From: Lachnospiraceae bacterium
GTDB lineage: Bacteria > Bacillota > Clostridia > Lachnospirales > Lachnospiraceae
Length of the DNA stretch: 36,220 nucleotides
Assembly: GCA_022510685.1 (NCBI GenBank)
Contig: JAFLTA010000028.1
Location: 1 to 36,220 of the forward strand
Direction of reading: 5' to 3'
The notes under the pieces were generated by a model, which did no database searches, had not been told where the DNA came from, and saw only the letters and a list, made by a program, of their open reading frames with translations. Numbering within the stretch: the first letter of the stretch is position 1; each line of letters starts with the position of its first letter. The position numbers and the translations under genes were made by a program. Positions 1-5,832 of this stretch are shown here, in pieces.

Positions 1-375
1 ACGCCATTCCGTTACATTTGACGGCTTCCAGAACTACCTCTTTATCGTTTTTCAACTCGTCACCAGCATACTGTAACGCCATTCCGTTACATTTGACGGC
101 TTCCAGAACTACCTCTTTATCGTTTTTCAAGACATCATCGGCAAACATAAATGCCCATCCTCGACTCTTGACAGCTTCCATAATTACTTCTTTATCTTTT
201 TTCAGCTCGTCACCGGCATACTGTAACGCCATTCCATTACATTTGAGGGCTTCCAGGACTACCTCCTTATCGTTTTTCAAGTTATCACTGGCATGCTGCA
301 ACGCCATTCCGTCCTGTTTGACGGCTTTCATGATTATATTTCTATCACTTTCCGGTTTGCCATAACGCCATATAG
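1..375. repeat. In-frame tandem 75-bp repeats
   Basis: The unit beginning ACGCCATTCC recurs every 75 bp, at 1, 76, a diverged copy at 151, 226 and 301. This is exactly 25 codons, so the repeats are protein repeats in the DUF4116 gene. Units 1 and 76 are identical over their first ~55 bases, which points to slippage or unequal crossing-over rather than only selection on protein. Confidence 0.9.
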
Positions 376-385
376 TTAATGCCAT
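1..385 (-). CDS. DUF4116 repeat protein, N-terminal part (cut by window edge)
   Basis: Reading the minus strand from an ATG at 385 gives an uninterrupted frame to the window edge, so the C-terminus is missing. After a short N-terminus (MALTIWRYGKPESDRN) the protein is a string of 25-residue repeats of the type KNDKEVVLEAVKCNGMALQY followed by AGDEL. These match the DUF4116 family, whose repeats recur in bacterial proteins of unknown function. An AGAGGAGG ribosome binding site lies about 10 bases upstream, and a TGA in the same frame farther upstream rules out a longer start. The first upstream ATG (390) would make only a four-codon peptide. Repeats at both ends of the visible part are almost identical in DNA, suggesting recent expansion. 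Function is unknown. The gene lies next to decayed toxin-antitoxin-like genes, and its leader resembles that of the antitoxin-like gene at 1223. Confidence 0.85.
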   Translation of the reverse strand, partial: MALTIWRYGKPESDRNIIMKAVKQDGMALQHASDNLKNDKEVVLEALKCNGMALQYAGDELKKDKEVIMEAVKSRGWAFMFADDVLKNDKEVVLEAVKCNGMALQYAGDELKNDKEVVLEAVKCNGMA

Positions 386-395
386 TTCATTGCTT

Positions 396-432
396 CCTCC
401 TCTGTTCGCGTGGCTTGTTTTACGTCATACAT
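396..432 (-). repeat. Shared leader element, copy 2 (before DUF4116 gene)
   Basis: This 37-bp stretch, covering the ribosome binding site and upstream leader of the DUF4116 gene, matches 1231-1267 at about 30 of 37 positions without gaps. It ends in the AGGAGG-type site. On the minus strand both copies read roughly ATGTATGAyG, then AAAACrAGCCA. The downstream genes are unrelated, so the leader appears duplicated on its own or left from gene replacement. Confidence 0.6.
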
Positions 433-435
433 CTA

Positions 436-781
436 TCAATCCACCAAATTGTGAATATCGCCTTTTTCAATCAATAGGTCAATATCGCTAGATTCACGAT
501 GTTGCCAAAGTCTGTCTGATTTATCCTGCGAAACCCTTAATTTAACTGGGTTTTCAAATTTCTTAAACTCCTTCAAACATTCAAATATGATAGTTTTTAT
601 GATATTTGTTTCGGATTCAAACAGGCCAAATCGCTATTTCCCCATCCTGTACTATGTATCTTTGACTTTCATCTGATTCGAGCCCGATTAGCTTTGATTT
701 ATCTATTTCATCCCAATTCCTCACTATGGTTTTAATTCCCTCCGGGACAGTTTTTGGAGACACTGATGACTTATCATCCAT
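436..781 (-). pseudogene. Frameshifted gene of unknown function
   Basis: An ATG at 781 behind a GGAAGG site opens a frame that stops at 617 after 54 codons and ends ...QDGEIAIWPV. A one-base change of frame just before that stop continues as RFGLFESETNIIKTIIFECL and runs to a TGA at 436 with protein-like composition (...RLWQHRESSDIDLLIEK...). Together the two halves would make a single acidic-to-neutral protein of about 115 residues. The likely slip point is around the GGGG run or the AAATAGCGATTT stretch near 625-640. I do not recognise the family. It could be a broken accessory gene, a sequencing error, or less likely programmed frameshifting. It sits between the truncated GNAT gene and the DUF4116 gene. 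Confidence 0.5.
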
Positions 782-817
782 ATTGTCGTTCCTTCCATTC
801 AGTAATTTAAAATTTAT

Positions 818-1045
818 TCAAAGCAATCTTAAAAGCTGTACCAGCTCATTTGACTCAACTGTGCCTGATGTAGTTTGTCTGGTATCATACAGCACTTTTT
901 TCAAAAAGCGTTCTACATCCGGGTTCTTCGGACAGAAAAAACCGGAAAGCACTCTGTCAAGCATTGGCTCTCCGGCTTCATTATCATTTCCTAGCGCCAG
1001 AAAATCACGAATGTTGATATAAAAAAACTTATCGCTAATCTTCAT
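818..1045 (-). pseudogene. Truncated GNAT-toxin-like protein fused to a foreign tail
   Basis: Residues 1-50 contain RVLSGFFCPKNPDVERFLKK. This resembles the N-terminal signature of GNAT acetyltransferase toxins of toxin-antitoxin loci (S-x-F-x-C-x-x-x-N-x-D-v-e-x-F-L-K-x). Those proteins are about 150-190 residues and have the acetyl-CoA-binding V and A motifs after this point. Here the sequence switches after FLKK to VLYDTRQTTSGTVESNELVQ and stops at 75 residues. The acetyl-CoA-binding region is absent, so the protein should not be an active acetyltransferase. The ATG overlaps the end of the antitoxin-like gene by 11 bases, the usual coupling of a toxin-antitoxin pair. Family assignment is from remembered motif similarity. 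Fusion by deletion is an inference. Confidence 0.55.
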
Positions 1046-1223
1046 TTGCTTTCTTCCATTCTTTCATGAATTTTCTCAGTTCCTCTTCGCCTTTTATCTC
1101 TCTTGCAGCCACAGATATAGGTTCAGGACGGTTTTTGGCAGACTCTTCAATCGCATTGACAAACATCTCCACCTGCTCCTTGCCGGAAATAACAAAATTT
1201 TTCGTGATACTTGAAGTTGCCAA
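1035..1223 (-). CDS. Small antitoxin-like protein
   Basis: A 62-residue protein beginning MATSSITKNFVISGKEQVEM and ending in a charged helix (EELRKFMKEWKKANED). It starts at TTG (1223), supported by an AAAGGAGGTG ribosome binding site with ideal spacing. No ATG or GTG is as well placed. The ITKNFVISGKEQVE opening is of a type I associate with small Firmicutes proteins encoded directly before GNAT-type toxins, and that is the arrangement here: the next gene overlaps it by 11 bases. The role as antitoxin is inferred from size, position and overlap. No DNA-binding motif is obvious. With the partner truncated, it may be an orphan antitoxin. Confidence 0.65.
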   Translation of the reverse strand: MATSSITKNFVISGKEQVEMFVNAIEESAKNRPEPISVAAREIKGEEELRKFMKEWKKANED

Positions 1224-1230
1224 AAAAACA

Positions 1231-1267
1231 CCTCCTTTGTTAGTATGGCTCGTTTTTCATCATACAT
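1231..1267 (-). repeat. Shared leader element, copy 1 (before antitoxin-like gene)
   Basis: This is the partner of 396-432: about 30 of 37 bases match, including the CCTCCT (ribosome binding site on the minus strand) and CATACAT blocks at the two ends. It covers the last codons of the weak upstream ORF (1240-1431) and the ribosome binding site of the TTG-start gene. Confidence 0.6.
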
Positions 1268-1431
1268 ACTTCTACATTTATATTGTACTGTTTTATCGCC
1301 AGCTTTGCAACTAATTTATCAGTCATGATTTTAAAAGATAATACTCCTGCTACCCTCCAACATCGTAATATTGGCGACAGCAGCTTTTCTTCGTTTTCTG
1401 CTTCTAAGAATGTTACCATGCCTCCGAGCAT
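1240..1431 (-). pseudogene. Possible gene remnant of unknown function
   Basis: A 63-codon frame (...FLEAENEEKLLSPILRCW...) ends eight bases before the AGGAGG site of the antitoxin-like gene. Its composition is more protein-like than the opposite strand over the same bases, which reads as serine-rich shadow. There is no convincing ribosome binding site for the ATG at 1431. The frame is closed by a TGA a few codons farther upstream. It may be the C-terminal end of a truncated gene. No family was recognised. Confidence 0.3.
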
Positions 1432-1447
1432 ATATTGGGCTCTCTCT

Positions 1448-1588
1448 ATGCAAAATCAAGAATTATGTATTTTACTTGATAGCATTTTAGCACTTCTTGA
1501 AACTGACAACATAGAAAAAGCAAAAGAAGTAATAAAGAATGCTATCAAACGAATTGACAAAGGCATGACTTCCAGTAGTCAAGACTGA
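1448..1588 (+). pseudogene. Short plus-strand ORF, probably a gene fragment
   Basis: From an ATG at 1448 the frame encodes 46 residues (MQNQELCILLDSILALLETD, then a lysine-rich amphipathic helix IEKAKEVIKNAIKRIDKG). It looks like genuine protein, perhaps a helical-hairpin fragment. No ribosome binding site precedes this ATG. The frame upstream of it reads as shadow of the minus-strand remnant, so the two fragments seem to abut near 1440. Function unknown. Confidence 0.3.
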
Positions 1589-1611
1589 TAACAATAAAAC
1601 AAACATAAAAT

Positions 1612-1655
1612 AAAAGGTGTAAAGTCTTATTAAATTATTAAGGTTTACACCTTTT
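1612..1655 (+). terminator. Hairpin after the plus-strand ORF
   Basis: AAAAGGTGTAAA (1612-1623) pairs with TTTACACCTTTT (1644-1655) across a 20-base AT-rich loop. The A and T runs at the two ends would let it work in both directions. The loop is long, so it is weaker than the next hairpin. Confidence 0.5.
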
Positions 1656-1681
1656 GAATTTACAGCAAGTGCAAAAACTCT

Positions 1682-1724
1682 AAAAAAAGGGATACCAAAG
1701 AAATTCTCATCCTTTGATATCCCC
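1682..1724 (-). terminator. Rho-independent terminator of tpiA
   Basis: On the minus strand GGGATATCAAAG and CTTTGGTATCCC form a 12-bp stem with one mismatch around a short loop (1689-1723). A run of seven T follows. It lies about 50 bases after the tpiA stop and closes the glycolytic cluster. Confidence 0.85.
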
Positions 1725-1771
1725 ATTTTATCACATTTCCCAACTATCAGATTTCTGCAAAAATCCTATCC

Positions 1772-2518
1772 TTACGCATTCACGACCTGTCCGAACTCAG
1801 CCTTCAGAGAGGCACCACCAATGAGTCCTCCATCAATGTCCGGCTTTGCAAGTAACTCTGCAGCATTTCCTGCATTCATGGAACCGCCGTACTGGATGCG
1901 TACAGCCTCTGCTGTTGCCGCATCGTACATCTCAGCGATGCAGTCACGGATGCCCTTGCACACTTCCTGTGCCTGATCGGAAGTAGCCGTCTTTCCGGTA
2001 CCGATAGCCCATATTGGCTCATAGGCAATCACCAGCTTTTTAACCTGATCTGCAGTCACTCCATCCAAATCGGATTTAATCTGCAGACGAATCCAATCCA
2101 TTGTCACGCCCATCTCACGCTGCTCCAAAGATTCTCCACAGCAGAGAATCGGTGTCAGACCAGCCTCGAATGCTTTCTTCACTTTTTTGTTCAGGAGCAC
2201 ATCGTCCTCCTTGAAGTAGTCACGACGCTCGGAGTGTCCGAGAATGACATATTTCACACCGGCATCTACAAGCATTGCCGCAGAAATCTCTCCGGTATAA
2301 GCACCGCTCTCTTCAAAATACATATTCTCGGCACCTACAGAAACATTCGTCCCCTTCACTGCCTCAACAACCGGCACAATGTCAATTGCCGGAACGCAGT
2401 AAACAACGTCAACTGCATCATTTTTCACTAAATCCTTCAATTCATTTACCAGAGCAACTGCCTCGCTGGGAGTTTTATTCATCTTCCAGTTGCCTGCAAT
2501 AATTTTTCTTCTAGCCAT
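1772..2518 (-). CDS. tpiA: Triosephosphate isomerase
   Basis: Interconverts dihydroxyacetone phosphate and glyceraldehyde 3-phosphate in cytoplasmic glycolysis and gluconeogenesis. The 248-residue protein has the normal bacterial length. It carries the substrate-binding NWKMN (Asn10, Lys12), catalytic His95 in LGHSERR, catalytic Glu167 in [14 protein letters not shown], and the C-terminal phosphate-binding GGASLK. I chose the ATG at 2518 because GGAGG lies five bases upstream and [14 protein letters not shown] is the family start. An in-frame ATG at 2560 would add a spurious tail. It is the third gene of gap-pgk-tpiA, 86 bases after pgk, and is followed by a strong terminator. Confidence 0.98.
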   Translation of the reverse strand: MARRKIIAGNWKMNKTPSEAVALVNELKDLVKNDAVDVVYCVPAIDIVPVVEAVKGTNVSVGAENMYFEESGAYTGEISAAMLVDAGVKYVILGHSERRDYFKEDDVLLNKKVKKAFEAGLTPILCCGESLEQREMGVTMDWIRLQIKSDLDGVTADQVKKLVIAYEPIWAIGTGKTATSDQAQEVCKGIRDCIAEMYDAATAEAVRIQYGGSMNAGNAAELLAKPDIDGGLIGGASLKAEFGQVVNA

Positions 2519-2604
2519 TTTATCCTCCATTCTTACACCTTCCGGTGCATAGCCATACATGGCTTAACAAGATATGTGTACATACTTGTCAGGCTTTATA
2601 ATTA

Positions 2605-3807
2605 CTATTTATCATCTGCTGCTACAACACCCGGCAGTTCCTTACCCTCTAAGAATTCCAGAGAAGCACCGCCACCGGTAGAAATGTGTGTCATCTTGTC
2701 ACCGAAACCTAACTGGTTACAAGCTGCTGCAGAATCTCCACCGCCGATAATCGTTGTTGCACCGTTTAATTTTGCCATAGCCTCTGCAACTTCGATGGTT
2801 CCCTTGGCAAAGTTCGACATCTCGAAGCAGCCCATCGGTCCGTTCCAAACGACTGTCTTTGCACCGTTAATAGCATCTGCAAAAAGCTTGGAGGATTCAG
2901 GTCCAATATCAAGACCTTCCATATCGGCAGGAATCTCACCGCGTCCTACTGTCTTGAAGTTTGCATCGTTGGAGAAATCATCTGCAACTACCGTGTCAAT
3001 CGGAATCAGCAGCTTAACGCCCTTCTCCTCTGCCTTTTTCTCCATCTTCAGAGCATACTCCTTGTAATCCTCCTCCAGAAGGGAGTTTCCTACTTCTTCA
3101 CCATGGGCAGCCATGAAAGTATATGCCATACCACCACCGATAATCAGGGTGTCAACCTTCTCCAACAGGTTCTCAATAACGGAAATCTTGGAGGAAACCT
3201 TTGCTCCACCGAGAATAGCAACAAACGGTCTCTCCGGATTGTTTACTGCATTTCCGAGGAAATCAATTTCCTTCTGCATCAGATAACCAACGACGCAGTC
3301 ACCGTCAACAAATTTCGTAACACCTACGTTGGAGCAGTGTGCTCTATGAGCTGTACCAAATGCATCGTTTACAAATACGTCTGCCAGAGAAGCCAAATCT
3401 TTGGAGAACGCCTCTCCGTTCTTTGTCTCCTCTGCACGATAACGAGTATTCTCCAAAAGAACTACGTCGCCATCATTCATTGCCGCAACCGCTGCCTTTG
3501 CATTGTCACCAACTACATTATCATCTGCAGCAAATTTCACTTCCTGCCCTAACAGCTCTGCCATTCTCTTTGCAACCGGTGCCAGAGAAAGCTCAGGCTT
3601 CGGCTCTCCCTTCGGCTTTCCGAGATGGGAGCAAAGGATAACCTTACCACCGTCAGCAATCAACTTCTTGATAGTAGGAAGAGCAGCTACCAGACGATTC
3701 TCATCTGTAATATTCAGCTCTGCATCCAATGGTACGTTAAAATCGCAACGAACCAGTACCTTCTTGCCTTTTACATTGATGTCATCAACAGATTTTTTGT
3801 TTAACAT
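2605..3807 (-). CDS. pgk: Phosphoglycerate kinase
   Basis: Transfers phosphate from 1,3-bisphosphoglycerate to ADP, the first ATP-yielding step of glycolysis. The 400-residue protein is full length. Seen are the N-terminal substrate motif [14 protein letters not shown], the hinge [10 protein letters not shown], the nucleotide-site segment [10 protein letters not shown] and the C-terminal GGGDSAAA and [13 protein letters not shown] motifs. Start at 3807 (MLNKKSVDD) is supported by GGAGG four bases upstream. A longer frame to 3831 lacks its own site. It lies between gap and tpiA. Because a perfect hairpin separates it from gap, it may be transcribed partly from its own promoter: a TATAAT sits directly after that hairpin. 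Confidence 0.98.
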   Translation of the reverse strand: MLNKKSVDDINVKGKKVLVRCDFNVPLDAELNITDENRLVAALPTIKKLIADGGKVILCSHLGKPKGEPKPELSLAPVAKRMAELLGQEVKFAADDNVVGDNAKAAVAAMNDGDVVLLENTRYRAEETKNGEAFSKDLASLADVFVNDAFGTAHRAHCSNVGVTKFVDGDCVVGYLMQKEIDFLGNAVNNPERPFVAILGGAKVSSKISVIENLLEKVDTLIIGGGMAYTFMAAHGEEVGNSLLEEDYKEYALKMEKKAEEKGVKLLIPIDTVVADDFSNDANFKTVGRGEIPADMEGLDIGPESSKLFADAINGAKTVVWNGPMGCFEMSNFAKGTIEVAEAMAKLNGATTIIGGGDSAAACNQLGFGDKMTHISTGGGASLEFLEGKELPGVVAADDK

Positions 3808-3873
3808 AAATCCTCCAATCCGACGCAACACTACGTCACAAAATAATTTAAATTAATATAAATTGAATTATAA

Positions 3874-3905
3874 ACGGGTCCGGTCCATTGCAAGACCGGA
3901 CCCGT
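3874..3905 (-). terminator. Perfect 12-bp hairpin between gap and pgk
   Basis: ACGGGTCCGGTC and GACCGGACCCGT pair without mismatch around an 8-base loop. The minus strand continues with TTTATAATTC, too short a T-run for a textbook terminator. It may attenuate read-through from gap into pgk or protect the 3' end of the gap transcript after processing. Confidence 0.7.
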
Positions 3906-3948
3906 ATGGATCAAAATTGTTCGGGAACTATCAAGCTCATTGTGTCAA

Positions 3949-4965
3949 TTAACCCAACTCACTGAAATACTTGATTGTTCTTACCATCTGAGATGTATAA
4001 GAATTCTCATTATCATACCAGGATACTACCTGAACCTCATAAAGGTCATCGCTAATCTTATTTACCATTGTCTGGGTAGCATCAAACAGAGAACCATATC
4101 TCATTCCGATTACGTCAGAAGATACGATTTCGTCCTCATTGTAACCGAAAGACTCTGTAGCTGCTGCCTTCATAGCTGCATTGATTCCCTCAACAGTTAC
4201 ATCAGACTTCTTAACAACAGCTGTCAAGATAGTTGTAGAGCCTGTAGGAGTAGGAACACGCTGTGCAGCACCGATCAGCTTACCATTCAACTCCGGAATA
4301 ACAAGACCGATAGCCTTTGCAGCACCGGTGCTGTTAGGAACGATATTGATTGCTGCAGCACGGGATCTTCTCAAGTCACCCTTTCTCTGAGGACCATCCA
4401 ATGTCATCTGGTCTCCTGTATATGCATGAATAGTACACATGATACCTGTCTGAATCGGTGCATACTTATTCAGAGCATCAGCCATAGGTGCCAAGCAGTT
4501 TGTTGTACAAGAAGCTGCAGAAATTACAGTATCCTCTGCCTTTAATGTATCGTGGTTTACATTGTATACGATAGTAGGAAGATCATTTCCTGCCGGTGCG
4601 GAGATAACAACCTTACGTGCACCAGCCTTGATGTGTGCAGAAGCTTTGTCCTTAGATGTGTAAAAACCTGTACACTCCAAAACTACATCAACACCAAGAT
4701 CACCCCATGGGCAGTTACCAGCATCTGCCTCAGCATAAATCTTGATTTCTTTACCGTCAACTGTGATAGAGTCATCACCTGCAGTAACGGTATCAGCCTT
4801 CTCATATTTACCCTGAGAAGAATCATACTTCAACAGATGAGCAAGCATCTTAGGGCTTGTCAAATCGTTGATAGCTACTACCTCATAACCTGCTGCACCA
4901 AACATCTGTCTGAATGCAAGACGTCCGATACGTCCAAAACCATTGATTGCAACTTTAACTGCCAT
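3949..4965 (-). CDS. gap: Glyceraldehyde-3-phosphate dehydrogenase, type I
   Basis: Oxidises glyceraldehyde 3-phosphate with NAD+ and phosphate to 1,3-bisphosphoglycerate. The 338-residue protein shows the dinucleotide-binding GFGRIGR near the N-terminus. Asp34 (AINDL) favours NAD. The active-site Cys153 is in [10 protein letters not shown], and the C-terminal WYDNENSY is conserved. An AGGAGG site nine bases before the ATG fits. It heads the gap-pgk-tpiA group. A TTGAAA-17-TACAAT promoter and an inverted repeat lie in the upstream region, so it can be strongly and perhaps separately expressed. Confidence 0.98.
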   Translation of the reverse strand: MAVKVAINGFGRIGRLAFRQMFGAAGYEVVAINDLTSPKMLAHLLKYDSSQGKYEKADTVTAGDDSITVDGKEIKIYAEADAGNCPWGDLGVDVVLECTGFYTSKDKASAHIKAGARKVVISAPAGNDLPTIVYNVNHDTLKAEDTVISAASCTTNCLAPMADALNKYAPIQTGIMCTIHAYTGDQMTLDGPQRKGDLRRSRAAAINIVPNSTGAAKAIGLVIPELNGKLIGAAQRVPTPTGSTTILTAVVKKSDVTVEGINAAMKAAATESFGYNEDEIVSSDVIGMRYGSLFDATQTMVNKISDDLYEVQVVSWYDNENSYTSQMVRTIKYFSELG

Positions 4966-4998
4966 ATCAAAATTCCTCCTAAAAAATTTATATTTTTA

Positions 4999-5020
4999 AC
5001 ATGTGAACTTGTCCACATGT
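4999..5020. promoter_or_regulatory. Inverted repeat in the gap leader
   Basis: ACATGTG, eight bases, CACATGT: a 7-bp perfect inverted repeat about 35 bases before the gap start and inside the predicted 5' leader. On the minus strand it overlaps a TTGACA hexamer. It could be an operator or an mRNA 5' stabilising hairpin. No regulator is identifiable. Confidence 0.5.
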
Positions 5021-5068
5021 CAAGTTCCAAAAAATACCGAAAATGCCAATTTCTGCATTCCAATCCTT

Positions 5069-5097
5069 ATTGTACTCAATTTACAAGCAAATTTCAA
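5069..5097 (-). promoter_or_regulatory. Predicted gap promoter
   Basis: On the minus strand TTGAAA (5092-5097) and TACAAT (5069-5074) are separated by exactly 17 bases. Transcription would start near 5062, giving a leader of about 95 bases. Confidence 0.55.
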
Positions 5098-5129
5098 GGA
5101 TATTTTTTAATATTTCAGAGATATTTCAG

Positions 5130-5654
5130 CTATTCCGGCTCCCACAGACAAATTTCGCCTTTTTTCATAGATTCCTGTACGAGAATCGTCCTCTGATTGG
5201 AAGAACCCTTAAACGCCAATCCCAAATCTTTATTTTCAATTTGAAATTCGCCGTCTACAAGCACATCAATACACGATAAAAGTTCCCCGGTTTCCTCCCA
5301 CTCAGGCACCATTTTCTCCAAAATATCTTTCTGGAAATCATATCCCGTAAAGCACCAGATGGTTTTATCCGGATAAGTAGCCCGTACACGTTTTACCAGA
5401 GGTAATAAGCCCTGCTGGTTACTGTGCTCCATAGGCTCTCCCCCAAGCAGGGTCAGACCCTTAATGTGATCGGGTTTTAAATATTCTATAATCTGTTCTT
5501 CTGTCTCTGCCGTAAAAAGCCTGCCGTAATTAAAATCCCATGTTTCAGGATTAAAGCATTCCTTGCAGTGATGTGTACAACCGCTGACAAACAGCGACAC
5601 CCGCACGCCGGGACCATTCGCCACATCACAGTGTTTTATATCTGCGTAATTCAT
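5130..5654 (-). CDS. nrdG: Class III ribonucleotide reductase activating enzyme
   Basis: Radical-SAM enzyme that installs the glycyl radical on NrdD so that nucleotides can be reduced without oxygen. With the start at 5654 (MNYADIKHCD) it has 174 residues, normal for the family. Cys26, Cys30 and Cys33 form the CxxxCxxC motif (CTHHCKEC) binding the 4Fe-4S cluster, and LLGGEPM is the usual glycine-rich SAM-binding segment. An ATG at 5666 has a purine run directly against it, and a frame reaching 5726 would overlap the upstream peptide region. The 5654 start agrees best with homologues. It follows nrdD and a 16-residue ORF in one transcript. Confidence 0.95.
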   Translation of the reverse strand: MNYADIKHCDVANGPGVRVSLFVSGCTHHCKECFNPETWDFNYGRLFTAETEEQIIEYLKPDHIKGLTLLGGEPMEHSNQQGLLPLVKRVRATYPDKTIWCFTGYDFQKDILEKMVPEWEETGELLSCIDVLVDGEFQIENKDLGLAFKGSSNQRTILVQESMKKGEICLWEPE

Positions 5655-5732
5655 ACTATTCCCCATTCCTCTGCCTTCATCGGCACAAAATCTTATCAAG
5701 AAAAGAGTTTCGCTTTTTCTTTCCATAATCTA

Positions 5733-5783
5733 TCAGGGTGCAGAACGAAATCCTGCACCCAAATGATATTTGCTATTTCTCAT
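5733..5783 (-). CDS. Candidate 16-residue peptide between nrdD and nrdG
   Basis: The short frame MRNSKYHLGAGFRSAP has an AAAGGTGG ribosome binding site four bases before its ATG, as good as those of neighbouring real genes. It ends in TGA about 80 bases before nrdG. Its last codons form a hairpin (GGTGCAG, nine bases, CTGCACC at 5737-5759), so the stretch could be a coding sequence, an RNA structure, or both. No known family recognised. It could couple translation into nrdG or encode an accessory peptide. Confidence 0.4.
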   Translation of the reverse strand: MRNSKYHLGAGFRSAP

Positions 5784-5832
5784 TCTGCCACCTTTAATGA
5801 TGGCAAAATTATAAGAATCACTACACTTCAAC

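Noticed and set aside
18-365. Plus-strand serine-rich ORF with repeats
   Set aside because: It is the antisense image of the DUF4116 repeats; the minus frame has family motifs, a ribosome binding site and a start.
1-375. Regular repeats as a CRISPR array
   Set aside because: The 75-bp period is an exact multiple of three within an open frame, and there are no unique spacers between constant repeats.
1283-1447. N-terminal part of a 101-codon plus-strand ORF
   Set aside because: Its composition (serine/phenylalanine rich) is the shadow of the minus-strand remnant; only the part after 1448 looks like protein.
2519-2560. Longer start for tpiA
   Set aside because: The 14 extra residues are not part of the family, and the GGAGG site fits the ATG at 2518.
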